Assembly: GCA_032622095.1 (NCBI GenBank)
Contig: CP136062.1
Coordinates: 33,976,918-34,040,917, forward strand
DNA length: 64,000 nucleotides
Direction: 5' to 3'
Source of the DNA: Siphonodentalium dalli
Lineage: Eukaryota; Mollusca; Scaphopoda; Gadilida; Siphonodentaliidae
Shown here: positions 1 through 11,107 of the stretch, one piece after another
Layout: each line of letters opens with the position of its first letter
How positions within the stretch are numbered: position 1 is the first letter of the stretch
Notes under the pieces: model-generated
What the model was told of the DNA's origin: nothing
The model's input: only the letters and a program-made list of their open reading frames with translations
Databases searched by the model: none
Position numbers and translations under genes: made by a program

Positions 1-65
1 ACTCAAAACTATCACCAAGTATTCATAGTAATAATTTTGATGCCCATGAAAAACGTAAGATTCCC

Positions 66-275
66 TGGCACTAAACCTACAAAATAAGTCTGTTAAAGAA
101 TATAAGAAAAAAATTATTAAAATTGTAAAAAATAATAACAAATGATGAAAAATTGTTAGGCCAATGCATTCTCTTATATATGTGAGGTGACCTATGGTCG
201 ACTAGCATATATAAGAGAATGCATTGGCACAGGGTATATGGGTTGATACAAAAATCGGACCTGGCACTGAAAGGG
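66..275 (-). mobile_element. piggyBac-like MITE, partial, carrying the 69-bp hairpin
   Basis: The right end reads CCTGGCACTGAAAGGG followed by TTAA (276-279), the piggyBac-type target sequence. The interior, including the hairpin at 160-228, matches in reverse the complete copy at 44064-44294, which has TTAA on both sides. The left terminus here is degraded: the CCCTTTGAGTGCC inverted repeat is not intact near position 66. It has no coding capacity. Confidence 0.55.
160..228. repeat. 69-bp hairpin module H1, copy 1
   Basis: The arms are GCCAATGCATTCTCTTATA and its reverse complement, continuing to a centre of CGACC-ATA-GGTCG type. The two arms pair along nearly the whole length with a 3-nt loop. 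Each arm holds a TATATAAG-like word. The same module occurs at 1593, 1881, 42131, 42404 and 44111, and as a half at 52637. Confidence 0.9.
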
Positions 276-293
276 TTAAATAGATGAATGTTC

Positions 294-558
294 TCATCTG
301 CTATTGCCATCTGGATTTCTAGTTGTCTCCGCTTCTCGAGCTGTTTCTTCATCTTCAGCAGCCCCAGGCGGTGGTCGTTGCCGTGGGGGTGAAGTCCGAT
401 GTATGTCGGCGTCTTCGGGACAGTGTGGGTGTCCTCCACCGTCTGTGATGGAAATGGTGGTGATTCCATCAATACCACGGTGTGGCTCCGGCGTCCCGGT
501 TTCCGCTGGTGGTAATCTCGGTGACGGCATCGACGGTGGGCAGGTGGTCTTGTTTTGA
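294..558 (-). pseudogene. coding-like segment, locus A, related to 4407-5093
   Basis: This is a GC-rich island in AT-rich surroundings. The minus strand gives protein-like stretches in different frames: QDHLPTVDAVTEITTSG, then RPPPGAAEDEE in one frame or LLKMKKQLEKRRQLEIQMA in another. Locus B (4407-5093) holds related words, QDHQLAVVDPTTPSG, PERPPPAPTEDEG and NDHPLLLPRMK, in the same order. The parts fall in different frames, so either small indels have broken it or short exons are involved. I do not recognise the family. It lies next to a CAGTGT array, as does locus B. Confidence 0.35.
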
Positions 559-573
559 GGATACCCTTACATT

Positions 574-945
574 TTCACAGTGTATTCACAGTGTACTTGC
601 AGTGTAGAGAAACAAGGTCTCTACAGTGTACACTGCAGTCGTAGTGTAGGAAATGGCACACTGCAGTCGTAGTGTAGGAAATGGCAGTGTACTTACAGTG
701 TGCTTGCAGTGTACCTGAGGTGTATTTGCAGTGTGTTTCAATTATTTAAATGAGCTATGGGAGTGTACCTACAGTGTGCCTACAGTGTAGATGCAGTGTA
801 GAGAATGGCAGTGTGGCTGCAGTGTACTGACAGTGTGGCTACAGTGTAGGGTTGGCAGTGTATTTGCAGTGTGCTTACAGTGTAGATGCAGTGTAGGTAC
901 TGGCAGTATATATGCAGTGTACATGCAGTGTAGTTACATGGGCGG
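574..945. repeat. CAGTGT word array 1 (11-bp step)
   Basis: The word CAGTGT recurs more than 20 times, usually as CAGTGT plus five variable bases (11-bp step), sometimes with 3 extra bases (14-bp step). The six-base core is conserved while the spacer varies in sequence, unlike a normal microsatellite. A second array lies at 3930-4256. Confidence 0.85.
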
Positions 946-949
946 GGGG

Positions 950-1542
950 AGTAATGTGGATAGACATGCTTTGAACCATTCATATAAATTTTATTTTTGA
1001 ATCAATATTGCAACAAGTTAACAATCAACAATGCATTTTATCAGAATGGAGAAGGCTCTAAGTACTAATTCAAGAAAAATAGTCCAGGCTTCATCCTTTA
1101 GATTGTGGTCTGCAATACATTTTTGATACAACATTTGTACTACTTTTCTACTTTTTTATTACATCTGATCACTTTTGGATAAATTAGTTAAGAAATTCAT
1201 ATTTTGTTCTGTCAGTGTGCTATATTGTCAAAATATAGTCAACCTTAAAATTAAACTAATATATGGACCAGATGTGACCAAAATCAGAACACATTTCAGG
1301 GTTAATATATTATGGTTGTTAATATTGAGCACAATTAGGTCATCACGTTCTGGTATCATTTAGTTGAACAAAGGACAGCGGTATTCTCAACATATCCAGT
1401 CTGTTTAATAAGTGCCATAGTTTAATCAGTGGCAATTATTGGGATGTCGGGTATCTGGAATGAACAATTCTGATGTCTAAAGGTGGAAAGATATAATCCT
1501 AATATCCATTGTTTTCACGTGAGTTGTTGCTCCTCACAAATA
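950..1542. other. no recognisable feature
   Basis: AT-rich sequence with only short spurious reading frames. I see no terminal repeat, splice pair or tandem structure here. Confidence 0.5.
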
Positions 1543-1592
1543 TGTGACCCACCATATCAAATCCAGTTGTAAGTCGGGATTATTTTCCCTGT

Positions 1593-1662
1593 GCCAATGC
1601 ATTCTCTTATATATGCGAGTCGACCATAGGTCGCCTCGCATATATAAGAGGAATGCATTGGC
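1593..1662. repeat. H1 hairpin, copy 2
   Basis: The arms pair from GCCAATGCATTCTCTTATA to the reverse complement, with one extra G in the right arm (70 bp rather than 69). Confidence 0.9.
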
Positions 1663-1880
1663 CTAACAATTTTTTATCATTTTTTTTAAATAAATGTTTC
1701 TTACAATTTTTAGGACATAAAATAAAAAACATTCATTACCCTGCAGGGAGCCCCACACATATATAGAAGCATACAGAAGAGTCTCGTCTGCTCATGTTTG
1801 TCTGGGGCTCTGTATGGGTTAAATTATAAAATTGTTAACGAATACAAGAAAAAATTATTAAAATTGTAAAAAATTGTTAG

Positions 1881-1949
1881 GCCAATGCATTCGCTTATAT
1901 ATGCGAGGCGACCTATGGTCGACTCGCATATATAAGAGAATGCATAGGT
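1881..1949. repeat. H1 hairpin, copy 3
   Basis: Same module in the other arm order (GGCGACC-TAT-GGTCGAC centre). The right end diverges (GCATAGG instead of GCATTGG), close to where the host MITE is truncated. Confidence 0.85.
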
Positions 1950-2044
1950 AAGATGTAATCAAAATAATAAAAAATAAGTAATTGAAATACTCTCCAATTT
2001 TCGAAGTATTGGATTATAAATACAATATAACTACAGAATATGAT

Positions 2045-2200
2045 TACCCATCCCTGAGATTTATGTTGATGGTTTGGCTTTAGATCTGTGGCGAGATATT
2101 TTGCACAATATGGCTTGGCTAATGTCTCTTGATGTTGTATCTTGTCTTGGATGGCCATCCCTACCATTGCCATCTGGTCTTTGATTTTGTAGTATGAAAG
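2045..2200 (-). other. exon-like segment, unknown gene
   Basis: On the minus strand a strong acceptor (TTTTGTTTTTTCTCAG, ending at 2201) precedes an open stretch that includes KIKDQMAMVGMAIQDKIQ and reaches a possible donor, GGATGG then GTAATC. Its start shares nucleotides with the end of locus A (CCAGATGGCAAT). It could be an internal exon linking 4407-5093 and 294-558 on the minus strand, or chance. No known domain is seen. Confidence 0.25.
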
Positions 2201-2277
2201 CTGAGAAAAAACAAAAGATAATAACTGTAATATAGTTTTTTTGTCATGTTTTATTGAGATACATGTATATATACTCA

Positions 2278-2349
2278 GTGCCCACATTGTTGTCCTACAT
2301 ATACATTAGTATTAATACTAATGCATATGTAGGAGAACAATGTGGGCAC
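2278..2349. repeat. 72-bp hairpin, unrelated to H1
   Basis: The arms GTGCCCACATTGTTGTCCTA and the mirrored sequence ending GAACAATGTGGGCAC meet at an AGTATTAATACT centre with very few mismatches. It has the size and architecture of H1 but a different sequence. I found no second copy in the window. Confidence 0.85.
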
Positions 2350-2810
2350 CAATTAATGAACACCAAGGCACCCCTCAAAATTATGGAAATACCAACATAC
2401 AAGCAGTGCATATACCATGTATTATTATTTACACTCCTAGTTTGTTGACACCAATTCACATCGCTGATTGTAAACATCGGGTCACATGGACACCAACATG
2501 TTACTCCAGCATGTGACCATATACATCCACATGTGGTGTATGTTGCAACTCAGGAATGAGCTACATGTAGTCTCAAATGCCAATTGGTCATGTATCGTTG
2601 ATAATCATCTGTGTATCACTGACAGTGTGTGTGACATTCTTATTATTTAACGTTCCACTTCAGGAGAAAAACATGCTCAATTCACTTCAAATTACAAATA
2701 AAACAACAAATGTCCTCCATGTTGTCCGTAAAGTATAAATATAAGAAAATTAAAGTTACACATGTATATAAGAAAGTGTCACATTTTTTTAATCGATACA
2801 TGGTAAAAAT

Positions 2811-3128
2811 CAGGGGCGCCGGAAGAGGGGGGCAGAGGGGGGCGGGCGGGGGCAGGACTTGCCCTTTTTCTGGAGACATAAAATGCTTTTTGTGTGTGTA
2901 ATCTTAATTTTAATAGCAAAATGTGACTTTTTTGGTCCAAATACCACCAATTTCACATGGAATATTAATTTTTATTCAAACAAATACCATTAAAATAGGG
3001 ATTTTTGCCACAATGAATTTATGGTTATTTTCCCGAGTTTGCGGAGAAAATTCCCTTTTTTGGCGGAAAAGTGCCCTTTTTGTAGGCTCTGCCCCCCCCC
3101 CTGCCCTTGGATGCTTCCGGCGCCCCTG
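2811..3128. mobile_element. hAT-like MITE, CAGGGGCGCCGGAAG ends
   Basis: The inverted ends CAGGGGCGCCGGAAG and CTTCCGGCGCCCCTG bound 318 bp. The flanks GTAAAAAT (2803-2810) and GTAAAATG (3129-3136) look like an 8-bp target duplication with one slipped base. Terminal CAGGG plus 8 bp fits hAT. The interior has G/C runs and is shared with 34401-34776. Non-coding. Confidence 0.75.
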
Positions 3129-3136
3129 GTAAAATG

Positions 3137-3925
3137 AAAATGTTATTAACACAAAAAAAACCACTCAATATGATGTTACACCTGTACCAGATATTTGTTG
3201 CATTTGCACTTTGCTTTCTGTGAATGACACAATATTCAGCCAAGGTTGAAGAAATACAAACCAAATATATTCGCCATATTTCTTCAAAAAGCGGGTGTAT
3301 AAACATGAAATGAAAAGCTAAAACAAAATCATAATGGCATCTGACTGCCCTTAATTTTTTAGACCAAGAATATAGAGGAAATAGTTTTATTTTATACAGA
3401 GTCTTATTTCTAATTCTTTTACATAATTGGTTCGAAATTGTCAGCTTATCAATCCTCCACCCCCCATCATCATATCTTGCCCAATCAACAGAGATATAGT
3501 TATAAATATTGTACTTACCAATTTGTAGAACAAACTGTATCCAGGACAATTTGATCTTCTCTGAATGTTTGATTTTTCGATAAAAAAAATTTGAATAATT
3601 TGTTCAGTTTTTAAACATAGAATCCAGGTTATCCAGGCTCAATATATCTTGAAGTCATTACAGTCTTATGAATCTCAAGGCTTATATTGAATGGAACATA
3701 TCACCAGTTTACAGACAGAACATAAGTATAAACTGATAGAACAAAGCAAATACCGTACTGGTAACTGTTGAAATTCAAATTGTTAGTGAATATATAACAA
3801 CATGTCTCAGCAATTATACAGGCATCATGAATCTAGCTTAGCATGGTTTTAAATTACCCAGTACTGAATTATTTTTAGAAATTCTGGCTGATGATATTTA
3901 GGTCATTCCTTGCATGGCATCAAAC
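3137..3925. other. no recognisable feature
   Basis: AT-rich sequence. A minus-strand open frame across 3025-3549 overlaps the MITE end and has no recognisable domain. I see no terminal repeats. Confidence 0.4.
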
Positions 3926-3929
3926 TGTG

Positions 3930-4256
3930 ATGCAGTATAGTTGCAGTGTGGCCTTTCCGTTTGCACATTCGAACAAGTCCCAGCAGTCAGCAGTGTAGTT
4001 GCAGTGTAGCCTTCTCATGCTCTCATTGAAACAAGTCCTGACAGTGTGGCTGCAGTGTAGTTTTCTATGCTCACATAAGTGATTAAGTCTCTGCAGTGTG
4101 GTTGCAGTGTAGCTTTTTCATGGTGTCTTTCAAACAAGTACATGCATGTGCAGTGTGACTGCAGTGTACACTGTAAGCTCACTGCAGTTGAAGTATTCCT
4201 GCAGTGTACACTGGAACTACACTGCAACCACACTTCAGAGTGCAGTGTACACTGCA
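3930..4256. repeat. CAGTGT word array 2
   Basis: About 15 copies of CAGTGT at irregular 11-60 bp steps. Near 4145-4250 the orientation flips (ACACTGCA with TGCAGTGT), giving short palindromes. It lies just downstream, in minus-strand sense, of the coding-like locus B. Confidence 0.8.
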
Positions 4257-4406
4257 TCAATGTAAGGGTAGTGTTTTGGGGGGGGGCTAACGCCGGGATT
4301 CTTGAATGGGCCAAGAGGCCCATTCCTTAACCCCTCATTTTATTGCCTTTATTTGAAATCATGAAAAAAAAAAAGGAAAAAAAAGCATTTTTATACATTC
4401 CTATAA

Positions 4407-5093
4407 TTATTTTCTTCTGTGTTTCTTCTTTCTTGGAGGCTTCTCTCCTGAAGATGAAGGAGACGGAGCTGGTTTCTGTCTTAGTTGGTATTGCTGTTCC
4501 TGTTGTTCGTGATTTTTTTCCCACTTTGCAGCTTCTGCCAGCACAGCGTCTGCTTTCTTCTGTAGATTGTGTAGCAGTTCACTTCCTTCATCCTCGGTAG
4601 GAGCAGGGGGTGGTCGTTCCGGCCCCTCTTCGCCTCGAAGTCGGCAACAGGGACGGCCAGTGTGACATCGGTGTCCCTGTCGATTCCGCTAGGGGTGGTT
4701 GGATCCACGACGGCGAGCTGATGGTCCTGCTCGGAGGCCAAGTGGGGAGGCTGGGCGTCTCTCAGCCTTCTCCTGTCTCCACCTGGCCCTCATGCCGGCG
4801 TCCCTGCGGCGGCGTGATGGTGTCTTCTTTTTCTTTCTTTCCATCCCGTCAGTGGTGGTCTGGCCAGCCCCGGACCGGTGGATTCCGGTCGGTCCTACCG
4901 AGCCACGGCCAGCAGAGGGTTCTGCCGGGGCGACTCGGTACTCCAAAACCACGTCCAGTCTGCCCGCGTTGACATGTACATGCCAACCAAGACAATAGGC
5001 AGACGGGAATCCGCTCAGCACGTTGCGGACTTGGCTGGGGATTAAGCTACATGTATCCATGTCCAGCCAAGCCGTCAAAAAACTCACGGTCAT
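4407..5093 (-). pseudogene. coding-like region, locus B, basic protein of unknown family
   Basis: GC-rich minus-strand region. From the ATG at 5093 one frame runs to a stop at 4689-4691. It includes WLDMDTCSLIPSQVRNVLSG and a basic motif, ERKKKKTPSRRRRDAGMRAR. Beyond that stop the same frame is open again to TAA at 4407, giving a coiled-coil-like segment (SELLHNLQKKADAVLAEAAK), a Q/E-rich part and a lysine-rich end (GEKPPRKKKHRRK). Across 4741-4625 a neighbouring frame is the protein-like one (EQDHQLAVVDPTTPSG). Either a single stop or two compensating shifts break the gene, or short introns are involved. The K-x-PS-x-RRD motif recalls basic regions of repeat-encoded invertebrate proteins (from memory, unverified). 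The lysine-rich tail could be nuclear targeting. Related to locus A. Confidence 0.4.
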
Positions 5094-5474
5094 TCAACGG
5101 ATTAGTGCATGTGCACTGCTCCGTCAAGTGACCGGAACAAGAAATGATGGTGGTCTTGTTCTGTTCGTTACCATATACATGTATATAGCCTGTTATACAA
5201 AAAAACGGTATGACACTTGATGATCGAGTACATCGTGTCACCGTAGTTAGTATCACACCAGTCCAAACAATGTTCGAATACAATGTAAAATAATTGAGGT
5301 GTTGTCCCAGGATATTTCAGTTGTTTTGATATACCGACACAGAAGAATGTCAGTAGACGATGAGATGAATGTATGGATATCCCCGCCATATGTCAGTTTT
5401 TATTAGAGAATGCATTAAAAACAATAAAACAATAGCACAAGCTTCGGACAACACAGGAGCTACACCTCAATTAT
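5094..5474. other. no recognisable feature
   Basis: Low-complexity AT-rich sequence without repeats or exon signals that I can support. Confidence 0.4.
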
Positions 5475-5479
5475 GTTAT

Positions 5480-5513
<34 letters not shown>

Positions 5514-5532
5514 ATATATATATATATACACA
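5475..5532. repeat. (TA)n microsatellite
   Basis: Two runs of TA separated by CATATACA, about 55 bp in all. Confidence 0.95.
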
Positions 5533-5939
5533 TGTATATTCCAACCATTGTTTGAATGGGTAATTGTTGCCGACAAAGGTTAATGTAATTAAAGACATGA
5601 ACTACATGTATTTCAAAATTAAAGCGGAATACAAGTATACGTATATTAATCGATGCTTCTACTGGTGATAATTTCAAATTTGTAAATTGTTAATAATTAT
5701 TTCTTAATAACATGAGGGGTAAAGGGAAGGGAATATCGACCCTTTTGGTATTTCACCAATTCGCGGCGACAATTTCAGTTCTGATCCGCGTATAGTTGAT
5801 CGGTGTATCAAATGATTGCATGGATATATATCGATGAATCACCGTGGCAGGGGGATATATGATTGTATTTTTTATATTTAAAAAAAAAATTTGTTCTGCG
5901 TTTTACCACGGCTATCCCATCGATAAGTAAGCTGCACCA

Positions 5940-8030
5940 TCAACAAAACAAGTTGTTTTAAACTTGATTATGGTGAATAAAATGCTACAATGATGTCGAG
6001 AATATATTAATCTAACATTTTGTACCGAAATATCGTCATGTAACGGTGAAAATAAATGCATTTGTTGTTTTGATGTTTGTTCTGCCTTTTATCACGGCTG
6101 TTCTGCGTTTTACCGTGTCTGTCCCATCGACGAGGAAATATGAATGCATTGAATGATTTTGTTGTTTACATGTTCGTTCTGCAATTTCCAATGGTTGTTC
6201 GCTGCTGTCCCATCAACGAAACAAGTTGTTTAAATATTGACTATGTATGGTTAATAAAATGCTACAATGATGTCGAGAAGATGTTAATCTAACATTTTAT
6301 GCAAAAATATCACCGTGGGACGGGGAAATATGAATGCGGTGAATGATTTTGTTGTTTACATTTTCATTCTGCAATTTCCTAAGGTTGTTCTGCATGTTAC
6401 CGCCTCCGTCCCATCAGCGTAAAAACAAGTTTTAATCTTGATTATGGTCATTAAAATGCTACAATGTTGTCGAGAAGATGTTAATCTAACATTTTATGTA
6501 AAAATATCGCTGTGGGACGGGGAAATATGAATGCGGTTAATGATTTTGTTGTTTATATTTTAGTTCTGCAATTTCTTAATTTTTTAAGGTTGTTCTGCAT
6601 TTTACCGCTTCCGTCCCATCAGCGAAAAAAGTTGTTTTAATCTCGATTATGGTCATTAAAATGCTACAATAATGTCGAGAAGATGTTAAACTAACATTTT
6701 ATGCAAAAATATCACCGCGGGACGGGGAAATATGAATGCAGTGAATGATTTTGTTGTTTACATTTTCCTATGGTTGTTCTGCGTTTTACCGCGTCTGTCC
6801 CATCGATGTAAAAAGTTGTTTTAATCTTAATTATGGTCACTAAAATGGGATCCCCAATAAAATGCTACACTGATGACTATATAAAGCCATTTTGGTGCTG
6901 CTACATGCTGTATTATTGATAAACAACGGGTTTTTGTCCCGTCCCATCTTAGGGGTCCATCTTAGCTGTTCTGCGTTTTCTAATACCGTCCCATACCGTC
7001 TCATCCCATCTCATCACGTTCTGCAATTTCCAAAGGTTCTGCGTTTTACCACTGCTGTCCCATCAGCGAAAAAAGTTGTTTTAATCTTGATTATGGTCAT
7101 TAAAATGCTACAATGATGTCGAGAAGATGTTAATCTAACATGTTATGCAAAAATATCACCATGGGATGGGGAAATATGAATGTGGTGAATGATGTTTTTG
7201 TTTACCATTTCGTTCTCCAATTTCCTAAGTTCTGCGTTCTACCGCTTCTTTGCCATCAATGAAAAAAGTTGTTTTAATCTTGATTATGGTCAATAAAATG
7301 CTACACTAATGTCGAAAAGATATTAGTCTAACATTTTGTGCAACCATATCACAGTGGGACGGGGAAATATGAATGCGGTGCTTGATTTTGTTGTTTACAT
7401 TTTCGTTCTGCAATTTCCTAAGGTTGTTCTGCGTTTTACCGCCTCCGTCCCATCAGCGTAAAAAAAAGTTTTAATCTTGATTATGGTCATTAAAATGCTA
7501 CAATGTTGTCGAGAAGATGTTAGTCTAACATTTTATGTAAAAATATCGCTGTGGGACGGGGAAATATGAATGCGGTGAATGATTTTGTTGTTTATATTTT
7601 TGTTCTGCAATTTCTTAAGGTTGTTCTGCGTTTTACCGCTTCCGTCCCATCAGCGAAAAAAGTTGTTTTAATCTCGATTATGGTCATTAAAATGCTACAA
7701 TAATGTCGAGAAGATGTTAATCTAACATTTTATGCAAAAATATCACCGCGGGACGGGGAAATATGAATGCGGTGAATAATTTTGTTGTTTACATTTTCAT
7801 TCTGCAATTTCCGATGGTTGTTCTGCGTTTCACGCTGCTGTCCAATCAACAAAAACAGTTGTTTTAATCTTGATTATGGTCACTAAAATGCAACACTGAT
7901 GTCGAGAAGATATTAATCTAACATTTTGTGCAAAAATATCACCGTGGGACAGGGAAATGTGAATGCATGGAGTGATTTGGTGTTTACATTTTCGTTCTGC
8001 GTTTTACCGTAATGGCCTATTTTCTATGTG
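5940..8030. repeat. ~196-bp satellite array, about 10 monomers
   Basis: Landmark GGGACGGGGAAATATGAATG recurs near 6317, 6513, 6719, 7163, 7355, 7552, 7749 and 7945, mostly 192-206 bp apart. The monomer also carries AAAATGCTACAATGATGTCG and GTTCTGCGTTTTACCGC. Variants at 6390-6790 reappear in the same order at 7433-7830, so there is higher-order structure (~1.04 kb). A side module, GCTACATGCTGTATTATTG, interrupts near 6900 and again near 8125. Confidence 0.9.
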
Positions 8031-8239
8031 TCTATTTTTAGCCGATATTATGCGCTTTGTGTTGGCGAATGAGACTATTAAGTCGTTGGTCCCTGTACGC
8101 CATGTTAATACCGACTATATATAACCATTTTGGTGCCGCTACATGCTGTATTATTGATAAACAGCGGGTTTTCTAACATTGCCCCAAATACCGTCCCATC
8201 CCATCGTCCCATTCTGCGTTTTAGTCACTCCCCATAGGA

Positions 8240-8936
8240 CCATGAAATTTTATAATTTGGCCCACAGTATACACCGGTGGAGTTAATAATATAATGGTTA
8301 ATTTCAGTAAAATACTCCCCTCTCAACAACAAACAGTCTTGTCTTTTGAAAACTTTCAGTTTGACGTTGCGAGTTTATATTCCATAATAATTAGTACAAA
8401 AGGAACACTTTTAAATATTTTTAAAATGTTTTAAGTATGTGAGGTGATGAGCTCGTAGTCTGTTTGCATTGTGAATCTCTGATTTCTCACATGCCCTGAT
8501 GTATGATTGACCTAATTTGTACACGATATTGCTAGCTATAGGACCCACTATTTCGATGAACCCATGTGCATGTCTGGAGTGTCATTAATCATAATCACAC
8601 CATGATATAAGGCCTAAGTTAATCTTATTTGATGGAATATGTATCTATGAAGTTATTTTTATAAGATTAGAAAAAGGCCACAGATATATCCTAGCTTGTG
8701 AGCGTGGTTTAGCTGTGGTTCGTTAATACGCTAGCGTATGGTCATATTAACTCCTGATATCCCCTCCCCAATAACACAGGAGGTACAAAATAACCCAATT
8801 ATGGCCTGGAGGTTTAAGTGATAACTCCATATAACCTAAAAAAAAGGGGTACTAAACTGGTCAAAATCGGTTCAGTGTGTTGCGAGAAAGGCCTCATTAA
8901 CTTCCTATTAGATTCCCAATTGCACGTACATATATA
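8240..8936. other. no recognisable feature before the Helitron array
   Basis: Unique-looking AT-rich sequence ending in the A at 8936 that precedes the first Helitron TC terminus. Confidence 0.4.
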
Positions 8937-9693
8937 TCTATTATATATTTTGAAAGTTCTGTGTGTGTGTGTATCTATCTGTCTGTCTGTCAGTAATCGA
9001 TGGACTCAAATACGGCTGAGCCAATTTCGATGAAACTTGGTATGTGGGGGTATTTTCGGGTCAGGACTAACATAGGCCTATTAATTTGTCCGTGCGAGGT
9101 CAACTTTTCACGTGCCGAGGTCAAATCTGTTTTTACGCCGTTTTGCGCTAATATATTTCAGTTCGGTGCTTACAAATCGATTCGAAACAGCGCAAATAAT
9201 AACATGCCAGTCATAATAATGACACTATGAGAATCTTTCGTGTTTCCTCTTTCCAACGATATATAATATGTATGTATCCGTTTTAGTTATCTGCCTCAAT
9301 TATTAAGAAGAAGTGGTACGATCTTCTATCAGGGTAAAAACAATGCGTAACTTCTATGACGTCGTTAGAGGTCATAAAGTTAGATCACGTTAACTCTTAA
9401 CAGGCCGATGCATTTGACTGTTTCAGACGTCTTGGCGATATCTCGGGCACCGATGGTAATTTATCTTTACGTTGAAACTTGATAATTAATGAGCGTGTGT
9501 ATATGAGGCGCGTTTATATACTTCAGTGGAAATCAAATCGGGTTAAACTGGCGGATTTCGACGGGTACTTTTGTCGGGTACTTTTGTTCGGGCACTGTGT
9601 TTTGGACGGGTCAAATCGTGACCCCACTTGACCTTGGCCTTCAAAATAGACAATTCAAGGTCAAAGCCCGGACGAAGTCGGGTCACCTTCTAG
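8937..9693 (+). mobile_element. Helitron unit 1 (array 1)
   Basis: The 5' end is TCTATTATATATTTTG after an A. The 3' end is the hairpin CCCGGACGAAGTCGGG, a short spacer, then CTAG. These are the Helitron marks (5'-TC, 3' hairpin then CTRR, insertion between A and T). The interior has TCTG repeats and a 'GGATTTCGACG' motif. No Rep/helicase, so non-autonomous. Confidence 0.85.
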
Positions 9694-10176
9694 TCTACTA
9701 TATATTTTGAGAACTAAGGAATATATATATCTGTATATATATCCATATATATATCCTCTATAGACTCGAAAACGGCTCGACCGATTGAGCCCAAACTTGC
9801 TACCTAGGAGTACTTTTGGCCGGGAAGTGTCATGGACGGGTCAGATTGTGACCCCGACCTGACCTTGACCTTCAAAATGGTCAATTCAAGGTCAAATTGG
9901 GTAAAATTGGCGGATTTCAACGAAATTTGATACCTAGGCTACTTTTGTCCGGGGAGTGTTTTGGAAGGTCAAATCATTACCATGACTTGACCTTGAATGG
10001 TCAATTCAAGGTCAAATTGGGTAAAACTGGCGGATTTCGACGAAATTTGATACAATTCAAGGTCAAATCGGATCCAATTTCGCATGCGCCCATGTCCTTG
10101 CTCATATACGCTCACATAGTCATGTTTCTGACAAAGGCATGGGACGAATCCCGCCAGTGGCGGGCTAATCTGCTAG
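9694..10176 (+). mobile_element. Helitron unit 2 (array 1)
   Basis: Starts TCTACTATATATTTTGAG directly after the CTAG of unit 1. Ends with hairpin CCCGCCAGTGGCGGG and CTAG. The interior contains ~110-bp subrepeats with paired TGACCTTGACCTT and TCAAGGTCA words. Confidence 0.85.
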
Positions 10177-10810
10177 TCTAATATATATTTTGGGACTTCT
10201 GTTTGTCTGTCTGTTAGCTATGGCCGCGAAAACGGCTGGACCGACTGAGCTCAGACTTCCAATCTATTAAGGTTAAAAAGTCACGGGCAGTGTTTACCGC
10301 CGTTTTGGAGAAGCTCAGAGCACCCATTCTCCACTACGAGTCACAAAAATGACCGTCATTGGCACTGTGGGGTTAATCGCGTTGATAGTTAAAGAGCGTT
10401 CGTATCCGCAGTGTCGTTGATAAAGAGCGTATGCGTGTAATGTGATTTTTACGTCTGGGTCCACACGTGAGCGTGACTGCATCCAGACATGAGCGTGTTG
10501 TGTGATTCTTACGAACGGGGGAGATTTTCATTGGGTCAGTTTTTTCACCTTGAAACGGGTACCCACAAACATACCTCATTTAGGGACGGGTACCATCACG
10601 GGACGGGTACCATAATTTCTCTTGATTAAAAAGGCAGAATTAACTCAAATTAAATTAAAAAATTAACGGATTTCGACGAAATTTGATACATAGGGATACT
10701 TTTGTCGGGGGAGTGTTTTGGAAGGGTCAAATCGTTACCCCGACCTGACCTTGACCTTCAAAATGGTCAATTCAAGGTCAAAGCCCGGACGAAGTCGGGT
10801 CACCTGCTAG
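10177..10810 (+). mobile_element. Helitron unit 3 (array 1)
   Basis: Starts TCTAATATATATTTTGGGAC. Ends with hairpin CCCGGACGAAGTCGGG and CTAG at 10807-10810. The interior repeats AAAGAGCGT and TGAGCGTG words. Confidence 0.85.
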
Positions 10811-11107
10811 TCTTCTATACTATATATTTTGAGACTGCCTTATATATGTATATATATTTGTGTGTGTGTATATATGTGTACTTCATGGAATCGAAAACGC
10901 GTGGACAGATTGAGCTCAAATTTCGTATATAAGTGTAAAAACCCACGGACACCGTAGTTGTCGCATTTTGGAGAAGCTCAGAGCACCCGTTCTCCAATCT
11001 CAGTCACAAAAAACGGCACTGCGGTGGTTAATCAAGTGATAATTTAATGAGCGTTTGTTTTTGACGCATCGCCATAAAGAGCGTCTGTTTACCATTCAAC
11101 GTTATTA

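Larger units (their letters stand above)
1543..1949. mobile_element. mariner-type (TA) MITE, right end truncated
   Basis: It starts TGTGACCCACCATATCAAAT after a TA dinucleotide, matching both ends of the complete copy at 42080-42528. It carries two H1 hairpins (1593-1662 and 1881-1949). The outer right inverted repeat (the CACAGGGT...GGGTCACA part) is missing after 1949. The interior is the inverse of that in the 42-kb copy, so the two lie in opposite orientations. TA target choice points to the Tc1/mariner group; no transposase is present. Confidence 0.7.
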
